A DNA stretch of 64,000 bases from Brachionus rotundiformis (GCA_016802295.1 JAESIW010000090.1:595501-659500), one strand, 5' to 3'. Counted from the first letter of the stretch, positions 20,327-31,606 are shown. Numbers and translations: made by a program. Notes: generated by a model from the sequence alone, not told the origin.

Positions 20327-21283
20327 CTAATCAAAATCTGGCTCATAATAAACATTTCCACTTTGGTTACTATTCGTTGCATTTGGATTATTTGACTGTG
20401 ACTGTGAAGCACTTGGCTGAGCTTGATCAGGCGGACTTGAGGCCTCTGTAGTCGGCGGTGGCCGGCTAATATACTCGCGCTGTGATGTGTCCTCACCATT
20501 TAAATTTTTTCTACACACCGGACATGTTCCGTGCAACTTAAGCCATTCGGTAATACAAGGCTCGTGGAATAAATGTTTACAGGGAAGTTTTTTGGCTTTT
20601 TCATTCAAATTAAAGTCTTCCATGCAGATAGCGCATTGAGCACTTCTGTCCACTTCTTGTTGGGTAATTTCAACCTGAGGTACATTTTTAAGCTGATCTT
20701 CAGAAGCTGGCGGTGGTCCGGTGTTTTCCAATTGATTTAATAGCTGTGTGATGATTGTGTCAAGACCATTGGTGCCCCACGCATAATCTCTCATGTCACC
20801 GTGTAGCTGGAACATCCGGAATGGTGGTGCTTGCATATTTTGACCAGATCTATTAGGATCGAGTAAATCTGAAATAACATTGTTTATGATTCCGTAAAGA
20901 TCAAACTGTTCCTGTCCTGGCTCTCCAATTCTATTTCCGGGAACTATGAACTGGACCCTTGTTCCGAACCTTTGAGGCCTTGTAGGATGATGGTTTGGCT
21001 GATTGGCTGCTTGAGCTCCGGCTGAATTTATCAAGTTTGTAAGCAGTAGTGGTAAAAAATTGGGCATTTGGTTACTGCCGGTGTTTAGACGCACTTGCTC
21101 GAAATTCATGCGGGAATCGGGCTCTCTTGTCTGGTTTTGCTCTGGTTCAAACAACTCGATAAAACCACCTTGGCATTGCTTGCAAGTAAAACTTTCACGA
21201 TCAATCTCGACTTGTCTGTCACATTGGTGGCAATAGCCGAGTAGTGTCTCCGTGTTGGTTTGAGAAGTACTGCTTGACGACAT
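20327..21283 (-). CDS. RING-H2 E3 ubiquitin ligase, RNF126/RNF115-like (intronless copy)
   Basis: 318 residues in one exon, ATG at 21283. N-terminal zinc ribbon YCHQCDRQV...FTCKQCQGGFIELF; central DLYGIINNVISDLL; the strongly conserved YAWGTNGLDTIITQLLNQLE and NTGPPPASEDQL; then a C3H2C3 RING: CAICMEDFNLNEKAKKLPC, KHLFHEPCITEWLKLHGTC, PVCRKNLNGE. The tail is Ser/Gln/Asn-rich. Closer to vertebrate RNF126/RNF115 than the copy at 9761..13469. By family, it ubiquitinates mislocalised hydrophobic proteins (via BAG6) and endocytic cargo. Complete lack of introns where the paralogue has three raises the possibility of a retrocopy or intron loss. Confidence 0.92.
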   Translation of the reverse strand: MSSSSTSQTNTETLLGYCHQCDRQVEIDRESFTCKQCQGGFIELFEPEQNQTREPDSRMNFEQVRLNTGSNQMPNFLPLLLTNLINSAGAQAANQPNHHPTRPQRFGTRVQFIVPGNRIGEPGQEQFDLYGIINNVISDLLDPNRSGQNMQAPPFRMFQLHGDMRDYAWGTNGLDTIITQLLNQLENTGPPPASEDQLKNVPQVEITQQEVDRSAQCAICMEDFNLNEKAKKLPCKHLFHEPCITEWLKLHGTCPVCRKNLNGEDTSQREYISRPPPTTEASSPPDQAQPSASQSQSNNPNATNSNQSGNVYYEPDFD

Positions 21284-22129
21284 CAAATAAAATTTAGGAT
21301 ATCACCTTCTATTTTTAAATTAAGAAGTTATATTTTTGCTTAATAAATTAATATTATATTAATCATAAATTATAGACTATGTTAAATATTTATGTGCCTG
21401 CAAATATAATAGCTATTTGAAAAATTCCAAATGGTTGTGAAATTTAGAAAAAGACATTTTTATCGTCTATCTATAATTATTTTTAAAATTATTTTTTTAT
21501 TTTTTAAAATTTATACAAGGAAGTTAATTAGATGATTATAGTTTATTTATCTTTTTAAAATTAATTTAACATTTTGTTTCTTTTCTAAGTTAAAAAATAG
21601 AAGATAGAATTTTTTGGGCTTAATTGAAGTCTTGGAAACATAACAGACCATAAGGCTATACCAAAGACATCTATTACAAGGTTTATAGTGTTTGGTTTTA
21701 GTTATCTGCCATTTTATCTCATATATTAAAATCAACTTTGATAAAAAATAAAAGCTAAAATGATGAGTTTTTAAATGGTATTCTTGGAAAATAGCTTTAC
21801 ATTTTTTTGTTCAAAATTAGTTAGCCAAATCATTATCTGTTATCTTTTGGTACATCAAAAGACATTTTAAAAAAATTAATTCAAAAATTCTAAAATGATC
21901 TCTTTTCTTATCAGTTTCTTTCACATATCCTTTATTTTGTGTATTTGTAGATATTTTTTATTGTATCTGACTTCTTTGGGCCAACAATGACCAAAAATAA
22001 AGGCTTTCTAGCATGGCCGTGGTTAAAGTGCCATGAAATATATTTTTGAGCAAATTTTTGACAATAAACAATACTTTTTTATTATTTATATTATATATAG
22101 CTGTGAATAAAAATAGAGAAAAAATTTAT
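21284..22129. other. Intergenic between the RING-H2 gene and the HMG cluster
   Basis: AT-rich; no supported gene. Confidence 0.4.
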
Positions 22130-23251
22130 CTATTTTTTGAGAAAAAACTTGGTATCATTTTTTGATTTTTTGTTTTTAATTTTGAATTTATTAAGCTCAA
22201 AGTTATCAATTAGTTTTTTTTTGGCTTGTTCGCTAACTAAATCGCTCTTTCCAGCGGATATCATTTTTAATTCCCATTCGTGCATTTTTACCAAGTGTTC
22301 ATCATGAAGTTTTTTGGCTCTACTTTTATAATCCTAAAAGTTATCCAATTTAATCATTTTTTTCATTTTCAATGAAAAGCTTGCATTTTTTTCCTCTTCT
22401 GGCAATTTTTTCCACTTATCACCAAGCTCTTTTACCATTATCTTGCCACAATATATAAATATACCAATTTTTTATCTAAATTACTTTAAATGGAACTTTT
22501 TGCATATCAAGATCTTTTAAGAACAAATGTATTGCTGATAATGGTTTGCTGGGCATTCCCATACGAATTTGCTCCTTCGAACACTTACTTATCTATCACA
22601 ATAAATTAAAGTCAAATACATTTACCCTTTTCAAACGATTTCTGGCATTTCTTTCGGACTTTTTTTTCTTACGCTCAACCAACTGCATTCGCAAATTTTT
22701 CAACTCAAGCTCAGACAAATCTTTGACCAATTCCCTCAATTTATTCTTGCCAAAATCGGCTTTTTCATTAGCTTTTTGAAAATAAATCTTTTTTTAAATT
22801 TTTAAATAAATGATTTAAATTTTTTTCCTTTTAATTTACCATCTTTTTTTCATATGGTAGAGCTCTCCACTCATCAGCGGATATTTTGGATAATTTCGAA
22901 ACAGATAGACCTTAAAAAACCTATTAACCCGGAACAAAAATCTCCTCTAAATTCAACCTGGATTTTGTTTTATCTTTTGTTTAATAGATTCGCCATTAAA
23001 TATCATAAATCCATTTATGCACGACTTACGGTGTAAATTTTCATACTCTTTTACCAATTCCAAGTCTACATGCACCTTAGACTTGATCAGATTATCATCA
23101 ATCTTAGGATTGTAGGCCTTGTTTGCCGCGAATTTGCCAGTATTAATATACCTCGAGCTAAACAGAGGTTATCATTAAAGTTAATAAAAATGAATATGAT
23201 TTACCTAATGATTATTAAGTTTTGATTAAAAATTTTTTTAACAAATATCAT
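22130..23251 (-). CDS. Mitochondrial-type HMG-box protein (TFAM-like), copy C
   Basis: Seven exons on the minus strand: 23205..23251, 23030..23157, 22840..22910, 22626..22787, 22485..22583, 22385..22441, 22130..22333; 255 residues. The N-terminus MIFVKKIFNQNLIIISSRY is a plausible mitochondrial presequence (basic, no acidic residues). Box 1 is weak (SKISADEWRALPYEKKMIYFQKA). Box 2, about residues 145-212, is good: PSKPLSAIHLFLKD, LGDKWKKLPEEEKN, DYKSRAKKLHDEH. The tail is Lys-rich. The last intron is GC-AG (donor GCAAGC). The acceptor before exon 5 is uncertain (22583 or 22592, both in phase). Likely role: binding or packaging of mtDNA, inferred from architecture. Confidence 0.7.
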
Positions 23252-23387
23252 TTCTTTAAATTTTTATTAATTATTAAAGTTTAAAAAACAAAAAAATTAA
23301 ATGACGAATATCAAGACGTCTTGGCACAAATCATTAAAAAAGATTAATTTATTTTTTATTTAATAAAATTTAATTGAATCAAAATCA

Positions 23388-24428
23388 TTAATTTTTATCT
23401 TTTCTATTTGACTTAGTTACACTGTCAATCATTTTCCTTAATTTCGAGCCTATCTTGTTCCTAGTTCCGCTTGTGACCAGATGAATCTTTCCTTCCATTA
23501 TCATCCTATTCTCCCAGTCCTTCATCTTCTCTTTATACTCATCAGACAGTCGCCTGGCTTCTTGGACATATTTCTAAACTAAATTATAGCAAAATAGCCT
23601 AGGTGTTTAATTAGGTTACATTTTTCTGCTCGTGGTCCATAGAGCGCCATATTTGTCCACATTCCAAAACACCTTGCTGGCATAAGCTTTAAAAAAATTG
23701 GAAAATTTTAATTCAAATCCTACAGAGAAAGGCATATTTTCATTTTTTAGATAATCCTTTAAGAATATTGAGTAGGCGTTCATAGGTTTTTTGGGCATAT
23801 TGTGGGCAATTTGTTGTTTTTTGATGCGGAATTTGCGCAATTTTTGCTTCCTTGATTTATTAAGCATTTTTATTTTTTCTTTAAAATATTTTATTTCATC
23901 AACTGATAGTCCGGACAGTAGACTATTCAAATTATTGTCTATTTGATTGTGAATTAGTTTAAGTCGGTTGTCATAGATCTAATTAATTAAATGAATTTAA
24001 AATCTTTTTCCTCATCACCATAACAATTTGGTTTACTTTTTTTTCTTCTTTTTTTAATTTTGACCAAAGCTTGCATAGCCTAGAAAATTCTGCTCTATAG
24101 TCGGTGTTATTTTTGTTGATATTGTCCGAAATGAAAATATTAATTGAATTTGGCGGCCTCTTGGACATAATCTCATTGTATTTCTTTATAAACTCATCAT
24201 TAATTACTGAGTCGTAATTTTTTGGTTTTTGAGAATCTTTTAGCTTTGCTTCTTTGATCAATTGATTGATAAGAGAGTCTTTTTTGGTTCGTTTAGTGGC
24301 TGAAAGGTGGAATGTTGCCATAAAACGCTCTGCTGATCTTGAAATACTTGCCAACTCTACACTAAACAATTTTAATTGGTACCACTAATCCATCAAATAT
24401 CTTACTTTTTTATGAATCGTGAAATCAT
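23388..24428 (-). CDS. Mitochondrial-type HMG-box protein (TFAM-like), copy B
   Basis: Five exons on the minus strand: 24406..24428, 24037..24361, 23724..23978, 23620..23676, 23388..23573; introns 44-58 nt; 281 residues. The first tiny exon encodes MISRFIKN and joins VELASISRSAERF, giving a basic presequence. Box 1 (about 75-128) is divergent: SINIFISDNINK ... LCKLWSKLKKEEKK. Box 2 (about 177-247) is clear: PKKPMNAYSIFLKD, IWRSMDHEQKNKY, VQEARRLSDEYKEKMKDWEN. The 19-codon exon QGVLECGQIW-RSMDHEQKN is matched in size and place by a 19-codon exon in copy C. Without the 47-nt intron at 23677..23723 the frame misses the conserved tryptophan. Confidence 0.77.
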
Positions 24429-24596
24429 TTTTAATAATTTTTATTTTTTGAATTTTTTATATTCCATTTGAGTCACGTGACAATTTTTTTGATACCAAAA
24501 TAACTAAACAAAAATTTAATCTTTTATTTCGTAATTTTTAATAGTTAATTTTAATAAAATAAATTTTATTTAATAATTTTGAATTATTGTCATAAT

Positions 24597-25721
24597 TTAT
24601 TTTGAAACAGCTTCAGCAGTTTGTGGTTTTGTTGCCACTTTTTTTTCCAACTTTGATTTATTTTTTGCCAGCTTTTTAGGCTTCTTCAAACTGGTTGAAT
24701 CAATTGCTTCAAGTGATTTTTTTCTGAGCAATTTCTTCTTGCCTTTTTCGACCATTTTCCCTTCCCAATCAGCATAGTCTCTTTTGTATTGCTCCATTAG
24801 CTCGTTCGCTTGGTCAAAAAATCTCTTCAAACCAATAATTAGATGGAAAATGAAGGAAAATTGTAACTACCTGTTTGTCTTGTTCGGCCAAAAGATTCCA
24901 CTTGGCGGCAGCCCCGCGCACAAAGTCCTTAATGTGCGCTTCACCACGGTCCAAAGTTTCGCAATATAAAAAAAATGCGCTTTTTGGTCGCTTCGGAGCG
25001 TTTTGTTTATTTTTTTCCTTTTAGAACAAAAAATGCATAAAATTTTAATTTTAAGAAAAGATAAACAACTTTTTTAAGTCGTATCTCTTTTAATTGATTA
25101 GAGCGTTCTAGTATTTTGTTATTAATGTCATTATTTAGATCCCTAATCGCCTCCTCATTCAAACTAGATAGAAGCTTATTTTTTTCTTCTGCTAATTCTT
25201 GGCGATTTTTGGCCGCTTGGTCAATGTACGGCTTAAATTTACCAATTAAATAATTAACATAACTTTTTAACAGCAAACTTTTTTTTCAATCTCTGACATG
25301 GAATTCCATTTTTCGCCAAATTCTTTAAATTTTTTTGTCTGTGAAACACCTAAATTTGATTAGCAAAGAGAATTGCCAATGAATAAAATACTTTACCATT
25401 TTGGTCATTAGATTTTAATTGGTCTTTAACAAAAAATATGTATGGTGAGATTTTCTGATTTCGTTGAATGTCAATTATTTTTTTGACATAGTCTTTGGGA
25501 TAAGAGACACAAGTGGAATAGTTCATGAATATCGACTTGTATCCTTCTATTTCAGGGTAGTTAGTGATGGTTGTCTGGTGCTTTATGTTTATCAAAGTGG
25601 TCTGTTTTGGTAATAAGTTCAATCTTAAAAAATGGTATTATAACCATTGATACATGATTTTTTAAAATTTGTTAAACTTATTAAGACATCTCGAACTTTG
25701 ATTGATTAAGTTTTTGAGCAT
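24597..25721 (-). CDS. TFAM: Mitochondrial transcription factor A-like protein (TFAM-like), copy A
   Basis: Six exons on the minus strand: 25678..25721, 25397..25623, 25279..25349, 25070..25231, 24871..25017, 24597..24824; introns 47-54 nt; all phases fit; 292 residues. Presequence MLKNLINQSSRCLNKLNLLP is basic and Ser/Arg-rich. Box 1 about 72-130 (SPYIFFVKDQ, FGEKWNSMSEIEKKPYIDQA); a charged linker; box 2 about 175-242 (PKRPKSAFFLYCETLDRG, AAAKWNLLAEQDKQ, RFFDQANELMEQYKRDYADW); a Lys-rich tail as in TFAM. Known role of the family: mtDNA packaging and transcription initiation. Best candidate of the three for the canonical TFAM. Head-to-tail with copies B and C, about 170 and 140 bp apart. Confidence 0.82.
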
Positions 25722-26978
25722 TTTGGTATTTTGTGCGGATTTTTTGAATTTTAATTAATCAAAGAAGCTTATTATAAATTGTATTTTCTAAAAATATCTT
25801 GGTTTTTGAATGTGGCTTATATAAAGCAAAAGAAAGCTGACATCATTTTTGTATTTATATTTTAGAATTTAAATTTTATTTATTATTTGATTTAAAATAG
25901 ATTAATATTTAAAGACACTAGTGATAATTTTTTTTATTTAATTCTTTAAAATTAACATTTTAGAAACCTAATTTAAGATAGGACTAGATTTTAGATTTTG
26001 ATCAAATTTTTTTTATCATCACGTTTTTTAACAAATTAAAGTAAAAACTTTATATCATAAAGACAAATGTTAATTTTACTCAAGCATATAATTAATTTAT
26101 TTTAAACTTAATAGCTAGATTTATAAATCAAAAATATTTATGATTAAATTATTTATCAAAATAATATTATAATTTAATTTGCATTGATAAATATTTAGAA
26201 TAAATTGCCCTTTTTCTAAAACACCAATTTGTGATATTTTTAATACCAACAAAACATTCGAACTGGTTATAAGTCTTGTATACTTACCATGGTCAATCAA
26301 TCAATAAAATTTATGCATTGGACGCTTTAACTTTTAGAAAAATATTCCCAAAGCTCATAAATCCATAGTTCAGAGTATGTTTGAAAATAAAATATATTTT
26401 TCTTGTTAAATTTATGTAAATATCAAAATTTGGACTAATTCAAATTTTGATTTACACAAAGAGATAGCAATTGTTTTTAACAAAGCTTTAGATCCATTTT
26501 ATTTTTGTAATAATTTCAAGTATCTTCTCATTGTGGCAAATTATTGCTTAATTCTTTCTAAATTTGTGCTAATATTTTTGTTTTATAGATAGTTTATAAT
26601 TTATTTTGGGGATAAGTTTTTATGTTATTAATTTTCAAATTATTTACCTAAGCCTTGGACAAATTGTCTCCAAGAATATAATTATTCTATTCTATTAGGG
26701 TAAAAAAGATAGTTCTATGATATTTTTTGACCTAGAAGCCAAGTGCTGAAGTGACGGCACCAATTCATTAAAAATAACAACTCTCGAGGCTAAAGAATAA
26801 ACAACTAAGTATTTTAAACACTTATATTACGTCTATTCACCTAAAAACATAATTATAAAGTTCAATTTAATCTTATTTTTTTTAATGCAAATCTTAATTT
26901 AAAAAGGATTTATTGTATTTTATAAAAAGTTTTTTTTTTTTTTCAATCAACACCAATGTTCCAAGTATAAACTTTACA
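25722..26978. other. Intergenic, AT-rich
   Basis: No gene or recognisable repeat. Confidence 0.4.
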
Positions 26979-27857
26979 CTAATTATTAAAATTAAGTTTA
27001 TAAATACTTTGAATAATTTCTCTATTGGCAAAATCAATAATAATAATACCAGTAATTTTACAACATTGACTAATGTCATCCATTTGTTCAGTATTGGCCA
27101 GATTAGGGCCATTTTGCACATAGGCTAGCAGATTTTTGTTCACTTGCCAAGAAATGAAAGCAGGAGGCTGAATAGGCCACTTTTCAGCGCTGCAATAGTT
27201 CAAATACCAAGTTTTTTGCTCAGCAGAAATAGCGACATGGTCAAGCAGTTTTTTAATCTCAAGCCACTTCTTGGACGCAGTTGAATGACACACATCCTGT
27301 ACCATGAATCCAAATTCGGCATGATTTTTAATCTCATTTGTCTGGTTGAACTTCCATCCGGACATGTCGATGCCAAGCGGCTTTTTTTTGGAAAAAAACC
27401 TCCTGAGCAGCACCAACTTTCCCCTACACTCAGCCAGACTAGGACAATGGTCAGCCAAAAACCAATAATCTCTGCTTTTTCCAATGTAGTTGTCAAATAC
27501 ATCCTCAAATTGAAGCTTATTCGACTCGGGTCTGTACTCCGTAGATACCAGAACCACGATAGCCTCGCTTGGATTTTCCCTAAGGAAATTAATGCAAATA
27601 TCAATGCAGCCAGAGTCAAAGTCAAAGTTGAGATCAAATGGTCCATGATGAAGGCGAAATGAGTCATTGACGTGTCTGCATCGAACATCAATGAACCTAA
27701 TGCCATGGTTCAGTTGGTAGTGCAGCGATTTTTTCTGACATTTGGCAAACATGCAACAATTGAACGCACAACTATTGTGCGTTCCAGGAATGGCCAGTTC
27801 GTAGAGCTTGAGGTGATCGGGCAGTGCCGACATCCACCGACGACCCTGCTCATCCAT
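26979..27857 (-). CDS. PI-PLC X-domain phosphodiesterase, bacterial/fungal type
   Basis: 292 residues, single exon; an in-frame TAA sits directly before the ATG, so there is no signal peptide and the enzyme should be cytosolic. WMSALPDHLKLYELAIPGTH begins the X domain (catalytic His in PGTHNS); the second catalytic His is in LHHGPFDL after GIRFIDVRCR. It ends GIIIIDFANREIIQSIYKLN, the closing strand and helix of single-domain bacterial-type PI-PLCs. No Y, PH or C2 domain. Expected reaction: cleavage of phosphatidylinositol to diacylglycerol and inositol cyclic phosphate. Layout and strings look closer to bacterial/fungal enzymes than to vertebrate PLCXD1-3; transfer is possible but untested. 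Confidence 0.82.
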   Translation of the reverse strand: MDEQGRRWMSALPDHLKLYELAIPGTHNSCAFNCCMFAKCQKKSLHYQLNHGIRFIDVRCRHVNDSFRLHHGPFDLNFDFDSGCIDICINFLRENPSEAIVVLVSTEYRPESNKLQFEDVFDNYIGKSRDYWFLADHCPSLAECRGKLVLLRRFFSKKKPLGIDMSGWKFNQTNEIKNHAEFGFMVQDVCHSTASKKWLEIKKLLDHVAISAEQKTWYLNYCSAEKWPIQPPAFISWQVNKNLLAYVQNGPNLANTEQMDDISQCCKITGIIIIDFANREIIQSIYKLNFNN

Positions 27858-28424
27858 TTAGTCTTAGCCTAAATGTAAACTTTGGTTAGTTAGATAAATA
27901 AAAGAGAATTATATTTATATAAATATATTAAAAGAAAAAAAAATTATTTTTTGTTTGGAAATAATTTATTAAAAGTTATGTAATTGGAAGTGTGAGTAGA
28001 AAATAAAGAAATATTGTTTTAAAGTGAACACATAAGAGCATAATTTAGGCTTGTTCTCAAGATTTCAAGGTTTTGGTAAAAGCGTGATTTGGCTTACTAA
28101 GATTATAAATACCAAGTTGATTTTTTGTTAATTAGTTTATAGTTATTTTCTGCTTTTTCATATTTGGCAAGCAAAGTTGGCTATGGAACATGGAATGGTT
28201 GCCATAGGAATTTGGAACCTGTACCAAATATTTAGCATAACTAGAATTTTGATCAAAGAAAAGGAGACAAAAATTCAGCTTTAAAATATAACAATTGATT
28301 AGGCACAAAATAAGAGTTTAGTTGACTACACTCGTCTATATTTTATTATAATAATATTTTAATAAATATTTATTTAAAAATTAATTTAGATTTGATATAA
28401 AATTAGGGGAAATAGATAGATAGA
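27858..28424. other. Divergent intergenic region (PI-PLC / FEM1)
   Basis: About 570 bp between two genes that point away from each other; promoters of both should lie here. No specific motif can be claimed. Confidence 0.4.
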
Positions 28425-31400
28425 ATGAGCGATATTCAGCTGACAGTGCCGCGCTATGCCGAACATATGGAAGCGCACGAGATTGCCTTTCAGTTGTCCA
28501 AGTCTGGCCGAGTCAAGCAACTAAAGCAGTACTTGAACAGAAAGTCAAAAGAAGAGCGCAAAAGACTAATTGGCATAAAGCACAATGGAGCAACTAGTTT
28601 GATAATGGCGTGCCGCAATGGACACCTGGAAGTGGTCGAGTATTTGGTCGAGGTTTGTCAGGCCGATTTGGAGCAAACGGGCCTGGTAAACTTCGAAGGC
28701 GAGAACATCGAGGGAGCACCGCCGCTGTGGTGTGCAAGCGCGGCTGGTCATCTCAAAATTGTCAAGTACTTGATTAGCAAAGGAGCTAATGTCAATTCGA
28801 CAACAAAATCGAATAGCACGGCGCTCAGGGCCGCTTGTTTTGATGGACACATTGAAATTGTTAAATTTCTGGTAGAGAACAGTGCTGACATTGAGATTGC
28901 CAATCGACATGGACACACTTGTCTCATGATCGCCTGCTACAAGGGTCACTTTCAAATAGCCAAATATTTGATCAACAAAGGCGCTGACCTAAACAGGAAA
29001 AGTGTCAAAGGAAACACGGCTCTGCACGATTGTGCTGAATGCGGAAGCTTGGACATCATGAAGCTTTTGCTCTCCTACAATGCTAGAATGGCTCCCGATG
29101 CCTATCGAATGACGCCATTGCTAGCCGCTGCTGTCACCGGCAACTCGGCCATTGTCGAATATTTGCTCACCAGGGACGAATGCGAGCCTTTGGAAAAAAT
29201 ATCTGCTCTGGAGCTGCTTGGCGCCACTTTTGTTGATAAAAAACACGACATGCTATCTGCGTACAACTATTGGAAGACTGCTTTGGAGCGCAGAAGTGTG
29301 CCTTTGGTAAATGTGGACGGAACTAGGACTTTGCTTGATAAAAAAATAACTGTCCAAACAAATCCAATTGAGGCGTATGACTTTGCCAGTGAATTCATGG
29401 ACGAGAAAGAGTTGAATGACATCAAGTCGGATCCGGATGATGTGCGAATGCAAGCGCTTTTGATTAGGGAAAGAATTCTCGGACCGACTCATCCAGATAC
29501 CACCTATTATATTAGATACCGCGGCGCTGTCTATGCAGGTAAAGAAAATTTACTTTTTTTTTTAATTCATAAAATTAATAGATAATTTTGAATTATTTAT
29601 TTAAATTTCAAATTTTTATTTAATTAATTGTATGGTGTGTGATCACTTTAAAAGAGTCTTGTTGACTAATTTTAAAAATTATTCTTATCTATTTTTTTGC
29701 TAAATTTATTAAAATTATGCTTATTAATTGTTTGTTTTTTAAATAATTAAAAATTATAATTTCTACTAATATATATCAAGGGTTCGAATTAGATATCAAA
29801 AATTATCTATTGTAAGTTCTATTGCAAATTATGAAGCTTATATGTTTAAAGTTAGCATTTGTTTATTGTATAGTTTAATATGGAAGGTTTAAGCTTTGCC
29901 AAAAAGATTGGTGACTGAGACTTAATTATATCTGGATTGAAATTCACTCCGAGATAATTATCTATGAGAGGCAACAAAAACTTGGATAAATTATCTCTAT
30001 TTTATAAAATAAATTTATTTAAGATGCGGCAAAAACTAGTTCTTGAATGCAATAATTAGCAAATGGCTTTATACTATATTTAATTTAATCAAATTTTTTT
30101 ACAATTCAAGAGAACATTTTTTAGATAGATTATTTAATCATTTTACATAAAGCTCTCATCATAACTTAGTCTTTAAAGCTTAAAAAAGCTGAATATTATC
30201 ATATCTTGTTGAATTATTTATTTAAATTTAAATTTTCTTTTTGCTTTTTGGCTAATGCTACCTATCATCTATACTCTTTGAGCTGGAATCAATTAAAAAT
30301 ACTACTTTTAAAATTTAAAAAGTTAATTAAGCTATCAGTAACTCTAATAAAGTTAATAAGTTTTAAATTTTAAATTGATTTTTTTAAAAAAAGTTAAATA
30401 TAAAATATTGATAAGTAAAAATGACCAAAATTTGAATATAATTAAAATTACAAAAAAAAAATAAAATAATTAAAATAGATAAGAAATATTTGTTTGTAAA
30501 TTAAATTGATAAACTAATAATTAAAAAAAAAAGATTGCGGAAATTTTCGAAAATGCATTCTTCTTTGGCTGTACGCTTTGGATACTCAGCAAAAATCTCT
30601 AGACCCATTGCATCCAATGGTCCAGAGCTCGTTTCTTTCGTTCACCGAATTGTTTCAATACATGCAAAAGCAACTGCCAACTTTTTCAAATTCATCCAGT
30701 AGAGAATCGTCTGCTGATACCACTTCGGACTTTGCCAATCACATAAATATACTTAACATGTACACGTCCACAGTGATCAAGATTTTAAACCAAGCAGTAG
30801 AGGAGGTTAAGCGTGGCCTGAGTCTAATTAAGCAATACAATCAGTCAAAACTAGTTCAAAAAGAGGACAATCTAGAGGAGAAATTAGGAAACAATATCCA
30901 AAAGATCCAAAAGGAAAAAATCCAATCATCCAAATCTTATAATAAAGTAGTCGAGGACCACCAAGAGGACGAGAAAGCCAGCCAAAATGCCTCGCTACAA
31001 AACTTTGAATACGGTCATTTTGATCGCACCTTAGTAGTCGTTGTACATTTTTTAGTTGTTGTTGCCGAATCGCTTAACCATTGTAGCCCAGAAGAGAGTT
31101 TTAAGCTTAAAAAATTAGTCTATGAATTGATCAGGCTGTCACCAAAGAATAGCAAAGGTTCAAGTCTAATCCACTTGGCTTCGACCCGAGAAAGTTCATC
31201 GGTCATCAAAAATCACACATTGAGCAGCTTTCCATCGCCGCAAGTGCTCGGTTTGCTCTTGGAATGCGGCGCCGATCCGAACGCTGTCGATGGCGATGGA
31301 AACACAGCGTTGCACTTGGCCGCTCTTAATCGAAATCTCAGCACCAGAGATAACGAGAGCTCAGCACTTAGCGAACGCGACAAAATTGTCAAGCTCTTGC

Positions 31401-31606
31401 TCAATAATGGTACACACTTGGACAGTTGTAACTATTTTGGTAAAACAGCCGCCGATATGTACAAAGGCGGAAAGATGCACCAAGTCATTAATCCAATCAA
31501 TTTCATAAATCTCCAATGTTTGTCAGCCAAAGCAATCAAAAAATTTAACATTGAATATAAACAGCATTTGACACCAAAGCTAGCCAATTTTGTATCTATT
31601 CATTAG
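28425..31606 (+). CDS. FEM1C: FEM1 (FEM1A/C type), CUL2 substrate receptor
   Basis: Substrate-recognition subunit of CRL2 ubiquitin ligases (C-degron reader). Exons 28425..29538 and 30534..31606, intron 995 nt, phase 1; 728 residues (human FEM1C 617). N-terminal ankyrin repeats read NGATSLIMACRNGHLEVVEY, EGAPPLWCASAAGHLKIVKY, NSTALRAACFDGHIEIVKFL, HGHTCLMIACYKGHFQIAKY; then EALELLGA-like SALELLGATFVDKK, the TPR-like LIRERILGPTHPDTTYYIRY and RGAVYA/DCGNFRKCILLW, and C-terminal ankyrins (LECGADPNAVDGDGNTALHL) with a VHL-box-like end (LQCLSAKAIKKF...FVSIH). The extra length is mostly a charged insert around residues 420-520 (KEKIQSSKSYNKVVEDHQED). The intron holds only AT-rich DNA. Confidence 0.93.
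29539..30533 (+). other. FEM1 intron, 995 nt
   Basis: Donor GTAAAG; acceptor AAAAAAG. Very AT-rich; no gene or repeat recognised. Confidence 0.6.

Noticed and set aside
29539..30533. tRNA-like TTCGAAT strings in the FEM1 intron and elsewhere
   Set aside because: No cloverleaf can be drawn around them; no tRNA, rRNA or CRISPR array is supported anywhere in the window.
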